NCBI RefSeq assembly: GCF_046630445.1
Contig: NC_092335.1
Location: 312,466,501 to 312,530,500, forward strand
From: Rutidosis leptorrhynchoides
Taxonomy: Eukaryota; Streptophyta; Magnoliopsida; Asterales; Asteraceae
Direction: 5' to 3'
Length of the DNA stretch: 64,000 nt
This document shows positions 13,001 to 24,667 of this stretch, piece after piece (positions within the stretch are counted from its first letter, which is position 1; the number at the start of each line of letters is the position of its first letter). Both the position numbers and the translations under genes were made by a program. The notes under the pieces are model-generated. The model had not been told where the DNA came from. It did not search any database and saw nothing but the letters and a program-made list of their open reading frames with translations.

Positions 13001-13329
13001 GTATGCGTAGCGTACTTCACTTTGTCCTCTTCAGTACACTTACTTATGGCAAACACCGATTCAACCTTCTCGGTCCACCGTTTCAATCCGATCGGTCCTT
13101 CGGTTCCATCAAATTCCAAAGGTTTGCAGGCAGTGAATTCTTTGTAGGTGCATCCTACACGATTTCCTGTACTGCTAGATCCAAGGTTATTGTTGGTATG
13201 TAGCGCAGCCTGTACTGCGGCTATGTTTGAAGCTAGAAAAGTACGGAATTCCTCTTCATTCATATTCACGGTGTGTCGAGTAGTCGGTGCCATTTCCTTC
13301 AAAATAGTTAAATGGAACAAGTTAATCAT
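10039..13329 (-). CDS. E2 gag-protease-reverse transcriptase-RNase H polyprotein
   Basis: 1096 codons. The likely true start is the second Met ([16 protein letters not shown]), 13 codons in. The order is Gag with the retrotransposon gag domain (about 90-220), an Asn-rich low-complexity tract, and two CCHC knuckles ([14 protein letters not shown], about 340; [14 protein letters not shown], about 385). Then come the protease site FDSGADRSY (about 441), RT with [11 protein letters not shown] and [11 protein letters not shown] (about 776), and RNase H with YCDASKQG (about 923). The ORF ends at a TAG (10039-10041). The frame continues unchanged through eight more codons to the integrase segment at 10020, so one nonsense codon separates RNase H from integrase. 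Otherwise the coding region is intact. Confidence 0.95.
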   Translation of the reverse strand: MINLFHLTILKEMAPTTRHTVNMNEEEFRTFLASNIAAVQAALHTNNNLGSSSTGNRVGCTYKEFTACKPLEFDGTEGPIGLKRWTEKVESVFAISKCTEEDKVKYATHTFTGSALTWWNTYLEQVGQDDAYALPWSAFKHLMNEKYRPRTEVNKLKTELRGLRTQGFDITTYERRFTELCLLCPGAFEDEEEKIDAFVKGLPERIQEDISSHEPASIQQACRMAHKLVNQIEERIKEQTAEEANVKQVKRKWEENGDKNHQYNNNSNYNSNRNNYPNNRNINRNYNKRPNNNNNNNNSNYNNHPNNNNDRNNNNNQKQLCQRCEKNHSGFCTKFCNKCKRNGHSAAKCEVYGPGVNRTKGTNGVGTSNGGASSVGASYANVVCYKCGKPGHIIRNCPNQENTNGQGRGRVFNINAVEAQEDPELVTGTFLIDNKSAYVLFDSGADRSYMSRDFCAKLSCPLTPLDSKFLLELANGKLISADNICRNREIKLVSETFKIDLIPVELGSFDVIIGMDWLKEVKAEIVCYKNAIRIIREKGKPLMVYGEKGNTKLHLISNLKAQKLIRKGCYAVLAHVEKVQTEEKSINDVPIAKEFPDVFPKELPGLPPHRSVEFQIDLVPGAAPIARAPYRLAPSEMKELQSQLQELLERGFIRPSTSPWGAPVLFVKKKDGTFRLCIDYRELNKLTIKNRYPLPRIDDLFDQLQGSSVYSKIDLRSGYHQMRVKEDDIPKTAFRTRYGHYEFMVMPFGLTNAPAVFMDLMNRVCGPYLDKFVIVFIDDILIYSKNDQEHGEHLRKVLEVLRKEELYAKFSKCAFWLEEVQFLGHIVNKEGIKVDPAKIETVEKWETPKTPKHIRQFLGLAGYYRRFIQDFSRIAKPLTALTHKGKKFEWNDEQEKAFQLLKKKLTTAPILSLPEGNDDFVIYCDASKQGLGCVLMQRTKVIAYASRQLKIHEQNYTTHDLELGAVVFALKTWRHYLYGVKSIIYTDHKSLQHIFNQKQLNMRQRRWIELLNDYDFEIRYHPGKANVVADALSRKDREPIRVKSMNIMIHNNITTQIKEAQQGVLKEGNLKDEIPKGSEKHLNIREDGTRYRAERI

Positions 13330-13425
13330 ACAGAATATTAAGAGTAGTTAATAGTATTTCGTAGCATAATATGAACTCATTTATAAAAGCTTTTTCTTCA
13401 TATTAGCGTTTTATAAGTTTAAATT

Positions 13426-13446
13426 CGGGTAGTACCTACCCGTTAA
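13426..13446 (-). other. Internal PPT-like hairpin of E2
   Basis: CGGGTAG-TAC-CTACCCG (13426-13442) is a perfect 7-bp stem. Bases 13432-13446 equal the terminal polypurine-tract region at 8684-8698. It sits about 100 bp upstream of gag, after the F-box ORF in element orientation. Confidence 0.6.
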
Positions 13447-13634
13447 GTTCATACTTAGTAGCTAATATACAATTCAACTACTACAATTCTATATGAAAAA
13501 CTGATTGTAATAATATTTCGCGTTCAAACTTTTATACAATATTTTACAAACTTACAATACCGCTTATTTTACATAAAGCATGAAATATAGCACACAATAA
13601 CTTTGATACAAGATAGTTGTGAAGACAATTCTAG

Positions 13635-14318
13635 CTAGTACACAAGTCGTTCGGCAAAGGCAATAAAGACACGTAATTCATACGTCCAGAAACAAGTCAT
13701 GCATTCTGGTTTTACTAGGACTACTTCCCATCCTTGGTCTTGTGCAACATAACCGTTATGGCCATTGATAAGACAGCGTGTTGTAACGTCATCAAAGGGA
13801 CGAGGGTTACGTAATGTCCAACAGTCCCGTAATAATCTAAAAACCTCATTTCTTACCCCAATTACCGACTCCGTCACTTGTGGAAACGTTTTGTTTAATA
13901 GTTGTAGCCCGATGTTCTTGTTCTCACTTTGGTGAGAAGCGAACATTACTAATCCGTAAGCATAACATGCTTCTTTATGTTGCATGTTAGCCGCTTTTTC
14001 TAAATCACGAAGTCCAATATTCGGATATATTGAGTCAAAATAATTTCTTAACCCGTTGCGTAAAATAGCATTTGGGTTCCCCGCAATATATGCGTCAAAG
14101 TAAACACATCGTAACTTATGGGTTTCCCAATGTGATATCCCCCATCTTTCAAACGAAAGTCTCTTATAAACCAAGACATTCTTGGAATGTTCTTCGAATG
14201 TCTTACAAACTGATCTCGCCTTAAATAGTTGTGCCGAAGAATTCTGGCCGACTCTAGACAAGATTTCATCAATCATGTCTCCGGGTAGGTCTCTTAAAAT
14301 ATTGGGTTGTCTATCCAT
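13635..14318 (-). CDS. F-box protein (At1g67623-like) captured by E2
   Basis: 227 codons, intact. Residues about 8-55 form an F-box (LRDLPGDMIDEILSRVG...LFKARSVCKTFEE), the segment that docks on SKP1 in SCF ubiquitin ligases. The middle (AGNPNAILRNGLRNYF...ANMQHKEACYAYGLVMF) has the Sel1-like helical pattern seen in the plant At1g67623/At2g35280-type F-box family. The end holds a Cys/Trp-rich segment (PECMTCFWTYEL). The assignment is from memory of the family. The gene lies inside the element between the acidic ORF and gag, so it moves with it. It could be expressed from the LTR; no separate promoter is evident. Confidence 0.8.
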   Translation of the reverse strand: MDRQPNILRDLPGDMIDEILSRVGQNSSAQLFKARSVCKTFEEHSKNVLVYKRLSFERWGISHWETHKLRCVYFDAYIAGNPNAILRNGLRNYFDSIYPNIGLRDLEKAANMQHKEACYAYGLVMFASHQSENKNIGLQLLNKTFPQVTESVIGVRNEVFRLLRDCWTLRNPRPFDDVTTRCLINGHNGYVAQDQGWEVVLVKPECMTCFWTYELRVFIAFAERLVY

Positions 14319-14456
14319 TTTGTGTTTTTAAACTGTAAAATAGACAAGAGTTAGATTCATAAAAAAAAATACTTATTAATACAAGCAATTTTTACATATA
14401 TCATAAAGCATAAGAACACTATATTCCATATATTACACCACACGAATACAACTATC

Positions 14457-15071
14457 TTATTCCGACTCGCTCGTTTCTTCTTCTTCGGTTTTGGTTCGTT
14501 TTGCCAAGTTTCTAGGGATATATGATGTTCCCCTAATACGAGCCGTCGTTGTCCACATTGGTTTAGAAAAACCTGGTGGTTTAGAGGTTCCCGGGTCATT
14601 GTTACAACTTAAGGACTTCGGGGGTTGACGATACATATAAAGTTCATCGGGGTTGGAATTAGATTTCTCTATTTTTATGCCCTTTCCCTTATTATTTTCT
14701 TTTGCCTTTTTAAATTCAGTTGGGGTAATTTCTATAACATCATTGAAATTCTCGTCGGAATCCGATTCATCGGAGAATTGGTAATCCTCCCAATATTTTG
14801 CTTCCTTGGCGGAAACACCATTGACCATAATTAACTTTGGTCGGTTGGTTGAGGATTTTCTTTTACTTAACCGTTTTATTATTTCCCCCACCGGTTCTAT
14901 TTCTTCATCCGGTTCCGATTCTTCTTCCGGTTCCGATTCTTCTTCCGGTTCCGACTCTTCTTCCGGTTCCTCTTCGGGAACTTGTGAATCAGTCCACAAA
15001 TCATTCCAATTTACATTTGACTCTTCATTATTATTAGGTGAGTCAATGGGACTTGTTCTAGAGGTAGACAT
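14457..15071 (-). CDS. Acidic protein of unknown function, E2 leader ORF
   Basis: 204 codons, the first ORF after the primer-binding site. Three tandem EPEEESE-type repeats occupy residues about 35-60, followed by SDESDSDE, a KGKGIKIEK basic stretch and a Glu-rich end. No domain recognised. It is predicted to be mostly disordered from composition. It keeps the same length in E1 and E2, and its DNA ends about 140 bp before the F-box ATG. Confidence 0.65.
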   Translation of the reverse strand: MSTSRTSPIDSPNNNEESNVNWNDLWTDSQVPEEEPEEESEPEEESEPEEESEPDEEIEPVGEIIKRLSKRKSSTNRPKLIMVNGVSAKEAKYWEDYQFSDESDSDENFNDVIEITPTEFKKAKENNKGKGIKIEKSNSNPDELYMYRQPPKSLSCNNDPGTSKPPGFSKPMWTTTARIRGTSYIPRNLAKRTKTEEEETSESE

Positions 15072-15266
15072 CTATCACATAATATCAAACACGTTAAGAG
15101 ATTAATATATCACATAATATTCATATGTTAAAAATATATAGTTTCCAATAAAAATGTTAAGCAATCATTTTTAAAGAAAACACGGTCGAAGTCCAGACTC
15201 ACTAATGTATCCTAACAAACTCGATAAGACACACTAATGCAAATTTTCTGGTTCTCTAAGACCAAC

Positions 15267-15278
15267 GCTCGGATACCA
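15267..15278 (-). other. Primer-binding site of E2 (tRNA-iMet)
   Basis: The minus strand reads TGGTATCCGAGC, 11 of 12 matching the initiator tRNA-Met complement, two bases from the LTR at 15281. It carries the same single mismatch as E1. Confidence 0.88.
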
Positions 15279-15280
15279 AC

Positions 15281-18200
15281 TGAAATGTCCCGTTCTTATT
15301 GATTAAAAACGTTCCATATTAATTGATTTCGTTGCGAGGTTTTGACCTCTATATGAGACGTTTTTCAAAGACTGCATTCATTTTTAAACAAACCATAACC
15401 TTTATTTCATCAATAAAGGTTTAAAAAGCTTTACGTAGATTATCAAATAATGATAATCTAAAATATCCTGTTTACACACGACCATTACATAATAGTTTAC
15501 AATACAAATATGTTACAACAAAATAAGTTTCTTGAATGCAGTTTTTACACAATATCATACAAGCATGGACTCCAAATCTTGTCCTTATTTAAGTATGCGA
15601 CAGCGGAAGCTCTTAATAATCACGTGAGAATAAACATGCTTAAAACGTCAACAAAAATGTTGGTGAGTTATAGGTTTAACCTATATATATCAAATCGTAA
15701 CAATAGACCACAAGATTTCATATTTCAATACACATCCCATACATAGAGATAAAAATCATTCATATGGTGAACACCTGGTAACCGACAATAACAAGATGCA
15801 TATATAAGAATATCCCCATCATTCCGGGACACCCTTCGGATATGATATAAATTTCGAAGTACTAAAGCATCCGGTACTTTGGATGGGGTTTGTTAGGCCC
15901 AATAGATCTATCTTTAGGATTCGCGTCAATTAGGGTGTCTGTTCCCTAATTCTTAGATTACCAGACTTAATAAAAAGGGGCATATTCGATTTCGATAATT
16001 CAACCATAGAATGTAGTTTCACGTACTTGTGTCTATTTTGTAAATCATTTATAAAACCTGCATGTATTCTCATCCCAAAAATATTAGATTTTAAAAGTGG
16101 GACTATAACTCACTTTCACAGATTTTTACTTCGTCGGGAAGTAAGACTTGGCCACTGGTTGATTCACGAACCTATAACAATATATACATATATATCAAAG
16201 TATGCTCAAAATATATTTACAACACTTTTAATATATTTTGATGTTTTAAGTTTATTAAGTCAGCTGTCCTCGTTAGTAACCTACAACTAGTTGTCCACAG
16301 TTAGATGTACAGAAATAAATCGATAAATATTATCTTGAATCAATCCACGACCCAGTGTATACGTATCTCAGTATTGATCACAACTCAAACTATATATATT
16401 TTGGAATCAACCTCAACCCTGTATAGCTAACTCCAACATTCACATATAGAGTGTCTATGGTTGTTCCGAAATATATATAGATGTGTCGACATGATAGGTC
16501 GAAACATTGTATACGTGTCTATGGTATCTCAAGATTACATAATATATAATACAAGTTGATTAAGTTATGGTTGGAATAGATTTGTTACCAATTTTCACGT
16601 AGCTAAAATGAGAAAAATTATCCAATCTTGTTTTACCCATAACTTCTTCATTTTAAATCCGTTTTGAGTGAATCAAATTGCTATGGTTTCATATTGAACT
16701 CTATTTTATGAATCTAAACAAAAAAAGTATAGGTTTCTAGTCGAAAAAATAAGTTACAAGTCGTTTTTGTAAAGGTAGTCATTTCAGTCGAAAGAACGAC
16801 GTCTAGATGACCATTTTAGAAAACATACTTCCACTTTGAGTTTAACCATAATTTTTGGATATAGTTTCATGTTCATAATAAAAATCATTTTCTCAGAATA
16901 ACAACTTTTAAATCAAAGTTTATCATAGTTTTTAATTAACTAACCCAAAACAGCCCGCGGTGTTACTACGACGGCGTAAATCCGGTTTTACGGTGTTTTT
17001 CGTGTTTCCAGGTTTTAAATCATTAAGTTAGCATATCATATAGATATAGAACATGTGTTTAGTTGATTTTAAAAGTCAAGTTAGAAGGATTAACTTTTGT
17101 TTGCGAACAAGTTTAGAATTAACTAAACTATGTTCTAGTGATTACAAGTTTAAACCTTCGAATAAGATAGCTTTATATGTATGAATCGAATGATGTTATG
17201 AACATCATTACTACCTTAAGTTCCTTGGATGAACCTACTGGAAAAGAGAAATATGGATCTAGCTTCAATGGATCCTTGGATGGCTCAAAGTTCTTGAAGC
17301 AAAATCATGACACGAAAACAAGTTCAAGTAAGATCATCACTTGAAATAAGATTGTTATAGTTATAGAAATTGAACCAAAGTTTGAATATGATTATTACCT
17401 TGTATTAGAATGATAACCTACTGTAAGAAACAAAGATTTCTTGAGGTTGGATGATCACCTTACAAGATTGGAAGTGAGCTAGCAAACTTGAAAGTATTCT
17501 TGATTTTATGAAACTAGAACTTTTGGAATTTATGAAGAACACTTAGAACTTGAAGATAGAACTTGAGAGAGTTCAATTAGATGAAGAAAATTGAAGAATG
17601 AAAGTGTTTGTAGGTGTTTTTGGTCGTTGGTGTATGGATTAGATATAAAGGATATGTAATTTTGTTTTCATGTAAATAAGTCATGAATGATTACTCATAT
17701 TTTTGTAATCTTATGAGATATTTCATGCTAGTTGCCAAATGATGGTTCCCACATGTGTTAGGTGACTCACATGGGCTGCTAAGAGCTGATCATTGGAGTG
17801 TATATACCAATAGTACATACATCTAAAAGCTGTGTATTGTACGAGTACGAATACGGGTGCATACGAGTAGAATTGTTGATGAAACTGAACGAGAATGTAA
17901 TTGTAAGCATTTTTGTTAAGTAGAAGTATTTTGATAAGTGTATTGAAGTCTTTCAAAAGTGTATAAATACATATTAAAATACTACATGTATATACATTTT
18001 AACTGAGTCGTTAAGTCATCGTTAGTCGTTACATGTAAGTGTTGTTTTGAAACCTTTAGGTTAACGATCTTGTTAAATGTTGTTAACCCAATGTTTATAA
18101 TATCAAAAGAGATTTTAAATTATTATATTATCATGATATTATGATGTACGAATATCTCTTAATATGATATATATACATTAAATGTTGTTACAACGATAAA

Positions 18201-18532
18201 CGTTACATATATGTCTCGTTTCAAAATCATTAAGTTAGTAGTCTTGTTTTTACATATGTAGTTCATTGTTAATATAATTAATGATATGTTTACTTATCAT
18301 AATATCATTTTAACTATATATATAACCATATATATGTCATCATATAGTTTTTTTACAAGTTTTAACGTTCGTGAATCACCGGTCAACTTGGGTGGTCAAT
18401 TGTCTATATGAAACCTATTTCAATTAATCAAGTCTTAACAAGTTTGATTGCTTAACATGTTGGAAACATTTAATCATGTAAACATCAATCTCAATTAATA
18501 TATATAAACATGGAAAAGTTCGGGTCACTACA
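15281..18532 (-). repeat. E2 5' LTR
   Basis: 3252 bp, same ends and length as 5432-8683. It would drive minus-strand transcription of the element. Positions 15843-16021 are a block shared almost unchanged with the E3 LTR. Confidence 0.95.
15930..16073 (-). other. Possible 47-codon small ORF in the E2 LTR
   Basis: It opens MRIHAGFIND and ends RIREQTP, inside the LTR block conserved between families. The same ORF occurs in the 3' LTR. A homologous open frame exists in L4 (within 51253-51477), but in E3 a small deletion breaks it. I regard coding as unlikely. Confidence 0.15.
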
Positions 18533-18537
18533 TCCGG
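18533..18537. repeat. Target-site duplication of E2 (right copy, TCCGG)
   Basis: Matches 5427-5431. The E1 LTR resumes directly after it. Confidence 0.93.
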
Positions 18538-21193
18538 TACTTTGGATGGGGTTTGTTAGGCCCAATAGATCTATCTTTAGGATTCGCGTCAATTTGGGTG
18601 TCTGTTCCCTAATTCTTAGATTACCAGACTTAATAAAAAGGGGCATATTCGATTTCGATAATTCAACCATAGAATGTAGTTTCACGTACTTGTGTCTATT
18701 TTGTAAATCATTTATAAAACCTGCATGTATTCTCATCCCAAAAATATTAGATTTTAAAAGTGGGACTATAACTCACTTTCACAGATTTTTACTTCGTCGG
18801 GAAGTAAGACTTGGCCACTGGTTGATTCACGAACCCATAACAATATATACATATATATCAAAGTATGTTCAAAATATATTTACAACACTTTTAATATATT
18901 TTGATGTTTTAAGTTTATTAAGTCAGCTGTCCTCGTTAGTAACCTACAACTAGTTGTCCACAGTTAGATGTACATAAATAAATCGATAAATATTATCTTG
19001 AATCAATCCACGACCCAGTGTATACGTATCTCAGTATTGATCACAACTCAAACTATATATATTTTGGAATCAACCTCAACCCTGTATTGCTAACTCCAAC
19101 ATTCACATATAGAGTGTCTATGGTTGTTCCGAAATATATATAGATGTGTCGACATGATAGGTCGAAACATTGTATACGTGTCTATGGTATCTCAAGATTA
19201 CATAATATACAATACAAGTTGATTAAGTTATGGTTGGAATAGATTTGTTACCAATTTTCACGTAGCTAAAATGAGAAAAATTATCCAATCTTGTTTTACC
19301 CATAACTTCTTCATTTTAAATCCGTTTTGAGTGAATCAAATTGCTATGGTTTCATATTGAACTCTATTTTATGAATCTAAACAGAAAAAGTGTAGGTTTT
19401 TGGTCAGAAAAATAAGTTACAAGTCGTTTTTGTAAAGGTAGTCATTTCAGTCGAAAGAACGACGTCTAGATGACCATTTTAGAAAACATACTTCCACTTT
19501 GAGTTTAACCATAATTTTTGGATATAGTTTCATGTTCATAATAAAAATCATTTTCTCAGAATAACAACTTTTAAATCAAAGTTTATCATAGTTTTTAATT
19601 AACTAACCCAAAACAGCCTGCGGTGTTACTACGACGGCGTAAATCCAATTTTACGATGTTTTTCGTGTTTCCAGGTTTTAAATCATTAAGTTAGCATATC
19701 ATATAGATATAGAACATGTGTTTAGTTGATTTTAAAAGTTAAGTTAGAAGGATTAACTTTTGTTTGCGAACAAGTTTAGAATTAACTAAACTATGTTCTA
19801 GTAATTACAAGTTTAAACCTTCGAATAAGATAGCTTTATATGTATGAATCGAATGATGTTATGAACATCATTAATACCTTAAGTTCCTTGGATAAACCTA
19901 CTGGAAAATAGAAAAATGGATCTAGCTTCAACGGATCCTTGGATGGCTCGAAGTTCTTGAAGCAGAATCATGATACGAAAACAAGTTCAAGTAAGATCAT
20001 CACTTGAAATAAGATTGTTATAGTTATAGAAATTGAACCAAAGTTTGAATATGATTATTACCTTGTATTAGAATGATAACCTACTGTAAGAAACAAAGAT
20101 TTCTTGAGGTTGGATGATCACCTTACAAGATTGGAAGTGAGCTAGCAAACTTGAAAGTATTCTTGATTTTATGTAACTAGAACTTGTAGAATTTATGAAG
20201 AACACTTAGAACTTGAAGATAGAACTTGAGAGAAATCAATTAGATGAAGAAAATTGAAGAATGTAAGTGTTTGTAGGTGTTTTTGGTCGTTGGTGTATGG
20301 ATTAGATATAAAGGATATGTAATTTTGTTTTCATGTAAATAAGTCATGAATGATTACTCATATTTTTGTAATTTTATGAGATATTTCATGCTAGTTGCCA
20401 AATGATGGTTCCCACATGTGTTAGGTGACTCACATGGGCTGCTAAGAGCTGATCATTGGAGTGTATATACCAATAGTACATACATCTAAAAGCTGTGTAT
20501 TGTACGAGTACGAATACGGGTGCATACGAGTAGAATTGTTGATGAAACTGAACGAGGATGTAATTGTAAGCATTTTTGTTAAGTAGAAGTATTTTGATAA
20601 GTGTATTGAAGTCTTTCAAAAGTATATAAATACATATTAAAACACTACATGTATATACATTTTAACTGAGTCGTTAAGTCATCGTTAGTCGTTACATGTA
20701 AGTGTTGTTTTGAAACCTTTAGGTTAACGATCTTGTTAAATGTTGTTAACCCAATGTTTATAATATCAAATGAGATTTTAAATTATTATATTATCAGGAT
20801 ATTATCATGTATGAATATCTCTTAATATGATATATATACATTAAATGTCTTTACAACGATAATCGTTACATATATGTCTCGTTTAAAAATCATTAAGTTA
20901 GTAGTCTTGTTTTTACATATGTAGTTCATTGTTAATATACTTAATGATATGTTTACTTATCATAGTATCATGTTAACTATATATATATCCATATATATGT
21001 CATCATATAGTTTTTACAAGTTTTAACGTTCGTGAATCACCGGTCAACTTGGGTGGTCAATTGTCTATATGAAACATATTTCAATTAATCAAGTCTTAAC
21101 AAGTTTGATTGCTTAACATGTTGGAAACATTTAATCATGTAAATATCAATCTCAATTAATATATATAAACATGGAAAAGTTCGGGTCACTACA
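18538..21193 (-). repeat. E1 5' LTR, second part
   Basis: Continues the E1 LTR after the E2 insertion and ends TCACTACA at 21193. It differs from the E2 LTRs at many more sites than they differ from each other. Confidence 0.92.
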
Positions 21194-22865
21194 GAAAGAC
21201 TCCAAGTAATATCTTTAAAATGAGCAAATGCACAGCGGAAGATTTCTTTAACACCTGAGAATAAACATGCTTTAAAGTGTCAACCAAAAGGTTGGTGAGT
21301 TCATTAGTTTATCATAATCATTTATTTCCATCATTTTAATAGACCACAAGAATTTCATTTCCAGTTCTCATAAATATACGTCCCATGCATAGAGACAAAA
21401 ATAATCATTCATATGGTGAACACCTGGTAACCGACATTAACTAGATACATATCAGTATATCCCCTATCATTCCGGGATCCTCCTTCGGGCATGATATAAA
21501 TTTCGAAGTACTAAAGCATCCGGTACTTTGGATGGGGTTTGTTAGGCCCAATAGATCTATCTTTAGGATTCGCGTCAATTAGGGTGTCTGTTCCCTAATT
21601 CTTAGATTACCAGACCTTAATAAAAAGGGGCATATTCGATTTCGATAATTCAACCATAGAATGTAGTTTCAATTACTTGTGTCTATTTCGTCAAACATTT
21701 ATAAAAGCGCATGTATTCTCAGTCCCAAAAATATAAAGGGTAAAAAGGCAAATGAAACTCACCATACTGTATTTCGTAGTAAAAATACATATAATGTCAT
21801 TGAACAAGTGCAAGGTTGGCCTCGGATTCACGAACCTAAATTAATTATATATATTTATGTGTTGGTCAATATTTGTCTAACAAATTAGGTCAAGTCATAG
21901 TGTACCACAATTCTAATGCTCGAGACTAATATGCAAAAGTCAACAAAAGTAAATTTGACTCAAAATAATTTCCAAAAAACTATACATGATTAATATATAG
22001 TTTAAATATCGTCGTTTTATATTTTTAAATATTTTTAAAAGATTTATTAGAGTAAATAATATAATTTATTTATTAATAAATAAAATTTTATATTAAATTT
22101 ATATAATAAAATATACTTTTATATATATTAAGTAATAAAATTTATAGGGTTCATTTAATATCATAAAGATAATATGATAGGTATTAGTAAAGTAAGTTAT
22201 TACACGTAGTAAAATATGTTTGTATCACATATTTATTTGATAAAATAATATCTATAATGATAGTAAGTAAAAGTTGTATTATTTTGTAATAATAATTATT
22301 ATTATAAAAATATCAATATTTATAATTACTAAGATGACATTATGATAAAACGATAATTCTAATTATGATAACTTTAATATTTACGATAATTTTTAATATT
22401 ATCTTTAAAATAATAATTCTATTTAAAATAATAATAATAATGATATTTTATAGTAACAATGACATTTCTATTAAAATGATAATTTTTATTAAAATGATAG
22501 TTTTAATACTAACGATACTTTTAATAATAATAGTAATGATAAAAATAATAAGAACGATAATTTTATCTAAATCAATATCTTATAATATTTTAATTTCATC
22601 ATGATACTCTTACCCATTATTTCCTAATCGTTTCGTTTAATAGCTTTTAATCGTCTTTTATATCGTGTTCATAATAATGATAATAATAGTAATCAAAATA
22701 ATTAGGTGTTACAAATATTTGTTTTAATTACACTAATATTAATAATGATAGTTACTATAACATTATTAATGATAATACTAATAATTATCTTAATGATAAT
22801 ATAGTAATAATAATAACAATAACAATAACCATTTTTAAATAATGATATATATATATATTAATAAT

Positions 22866-22867
<2 letters not shown>

Positions 22868-22918
<51 letters not shown>

Positions 22919-22919
22919 C

Positions 22920-23009
<90 letters not shown>
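22868..23009. repeat. (AAT)n microsatellite in E3 3' LTR
   Basis: About 140 bp of AAT/ATA repeats with a few interruptions. Its counterpart in the 5' LTR (31615-31629 and 48430-48514) holds the E5 insertion. Confidence 0.9.
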
Positions 23010-23792
23010 TGGATAATAATAATAATACTAATTATAACTTTAACGATAATAACGATAGTAATAATAAAAAAAATATAACAATTTTTAATGATAAATCCCT
23101 TTTATTGATAAAGATAATAATAATGATAATAATAAGATAAAACTAGAACGACAATAAAAATGACGATAATAATAATCATTTTTAATAAAAATATCAAAAA
23201 ATCAATTGATTATAACTTCTAATCAGTTCATCGAAACCATTCGATATCTAAAGGAAAAGTTCTTAATTTTTCGCTAGCTTTTCAAGGACATGCATATCTT
23301 ATACCTTATCTCAACTGCAAGTGTAACTAATTCAAGATTCAACCTAACCTGTCTAAGGGCAATATCATAAGTACAAGCATGCATAATCCTAAATACTCGA
23401 GCACTAGTCAGGGATACACTATTAGTATGTAATAGTTAAATTATGAGTACTCACGTATCAATATTGAGATTCAATATTGCAGGAAAAGTACGAAGACGCA
23501 ACGGAACTGATAAACACTATATTGAGCTTACAAGCATACCCATGAACCATACTCAATCACCTCCATAGCTATAACCCATAATTTCCTTAATCCTATCCCA
23601 TTCGAAAAACAATTTCGAAATCACTCGGACAGCACTCCGTCGTAATATTTTATGTATACTAATAATATCTTGAAATAATACGGAGTAAATATGTATATGT
23701 AAATCGATTGAGAGAGTTTAGAGAAAAATATTTTCAAGTTTCTATGAAATAATGAAACCTATTGAATTCTATTTATAATAGATTTTTGAATT

Positions 23793-23898
23793 ATTAAAGT
23801 GAATTATTAAAGTATGAATTATTAAAGTGAATTATTAAAGTATGAATTATTAAAGTGAATTATTAAAGTATGAATTATTAAAGTGAATTATTAAAGTT
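23793..23898. repeat. 28-bp tandem repeat, four copies, E3 3' LTR
   Basis: Alternating TGAATTATTAAAG units in 28-bp periods. There are eight short units here and ten in the matching array at 49293-49430. Confidence 0.85.
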
Positions 23899-24652
23899 AA
23901 AGTAAAGTAAAAATAAAGTAAAGGTAAAGTTTAAGTATAGTAATAGCATAAAACTATGTACGTATAATACGCGTATAAATATATATAATATTAATTTAAA
24001 TCGTTATATATATTTAATAAAATAAAATATAAATATCGTTATCTTTATCATACTAGTTAAGTAATGAGTTGTCAAAAGTGGTTCTAGATATTTATAAAAG
24101 TTATATACGTTTTAATAATAAAGTTCTTTTTAAACTAAAAACGTTTTTGTACGTTTGAAACTAAATAGATCAATCGAGTCTTTATGAGATTCAATCTTCC
24201 ACTATCCTTTGTCTAGTTCTCAATGATTGACAATTTGTTCTTATTTATAAATCACTTTACCATTTTCTGAATATTGTTAAAATGGAAAGATTTCTCAAAT
24301 CAACGTGGGCCTTTCAATAGAGACTTGTAATCATAATTCAATATATCTGATAATTCAATCATTTGATCTTATCTTCTAATTCCATTGATAAACATTTTGA
24401 AACAGATACAATCATATAAAGTATTTAATCTAATATTTTGTTTACGTTTCAAGTTATAATATATATACACATATACATATATAATCATATTCGTTTAATG
24501 GTTCGTGAATCGTTGGAACTTGGTCGAGGTTGAATGAATGTATGAACATAGTTTAAAATTTTTGAAATTTAACTTAACAAATATTGCTTATCGTGTCGGA
24601 AACATATAAAGATTAAAGTTTAAATTTGGTTGACAATTTCCGGGTTGTCACA

Positions 24653-24667
24653 GTACCTACCCGTTAA
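24653..24667 (-). other. Polypurine-tract region of E3
   Basis: GTACCTACCCGTTAA on the + strand beside the LTR end, then AAATTTCGTCCCGAAATTT. Both are shared with E2 at 8684 onward despite divergent LTRs. Confidence 0.7.

Larger units (their letters stand above)
5432..18532 (-). mobile_element. E2: complete young Tekay-like Ty3/gypsy element with captured F-box gene
   Basis: A 13101-bp element with two 3252-bp LTRs, TG...CA ends, a tRNA-iMet primer site, a polypurine-tract region and a 5-bp TSD. The gene order on the minus strand is acidic ORF, F-box ORF, then gag-protease-RT-RNase H-integrase with a chromodomain-like end. By eye I count about six mismatches between the two LTRs (for example near 5648, 5783, 6152, 6700, 6951 and 7588 against 15281-18532), near 0.2%, so insertion was recent. 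One in-frame stop breaks pol. Confidence 0.95.
21194..24652 (-). repeat. E3 3' LTR (truncated at left by E1)
   Basis: Begins at GAAAGACTCC, which matches 29947 onward in the 5' LTR, and ends TTGTCACA at 24652. It includes the intact AAT microsatellite that E5 interrupts in the other LTR. Several AT-rich ORFs here are not credible. Confidence 0.9.

Noticed and set aside
4838..21193. LTRs of E1/E2 appeared to contain internal tandem duplications of 595 and 2660 bp
   Set aside because: Both junctions fall on TCCGG and exact LTR termini. A nested insertion with a 5-bp TSD explains them fully.
22842..23078. Poly-Asn ORF
   Set aside because: Pure translation of an AAT microsatellite.
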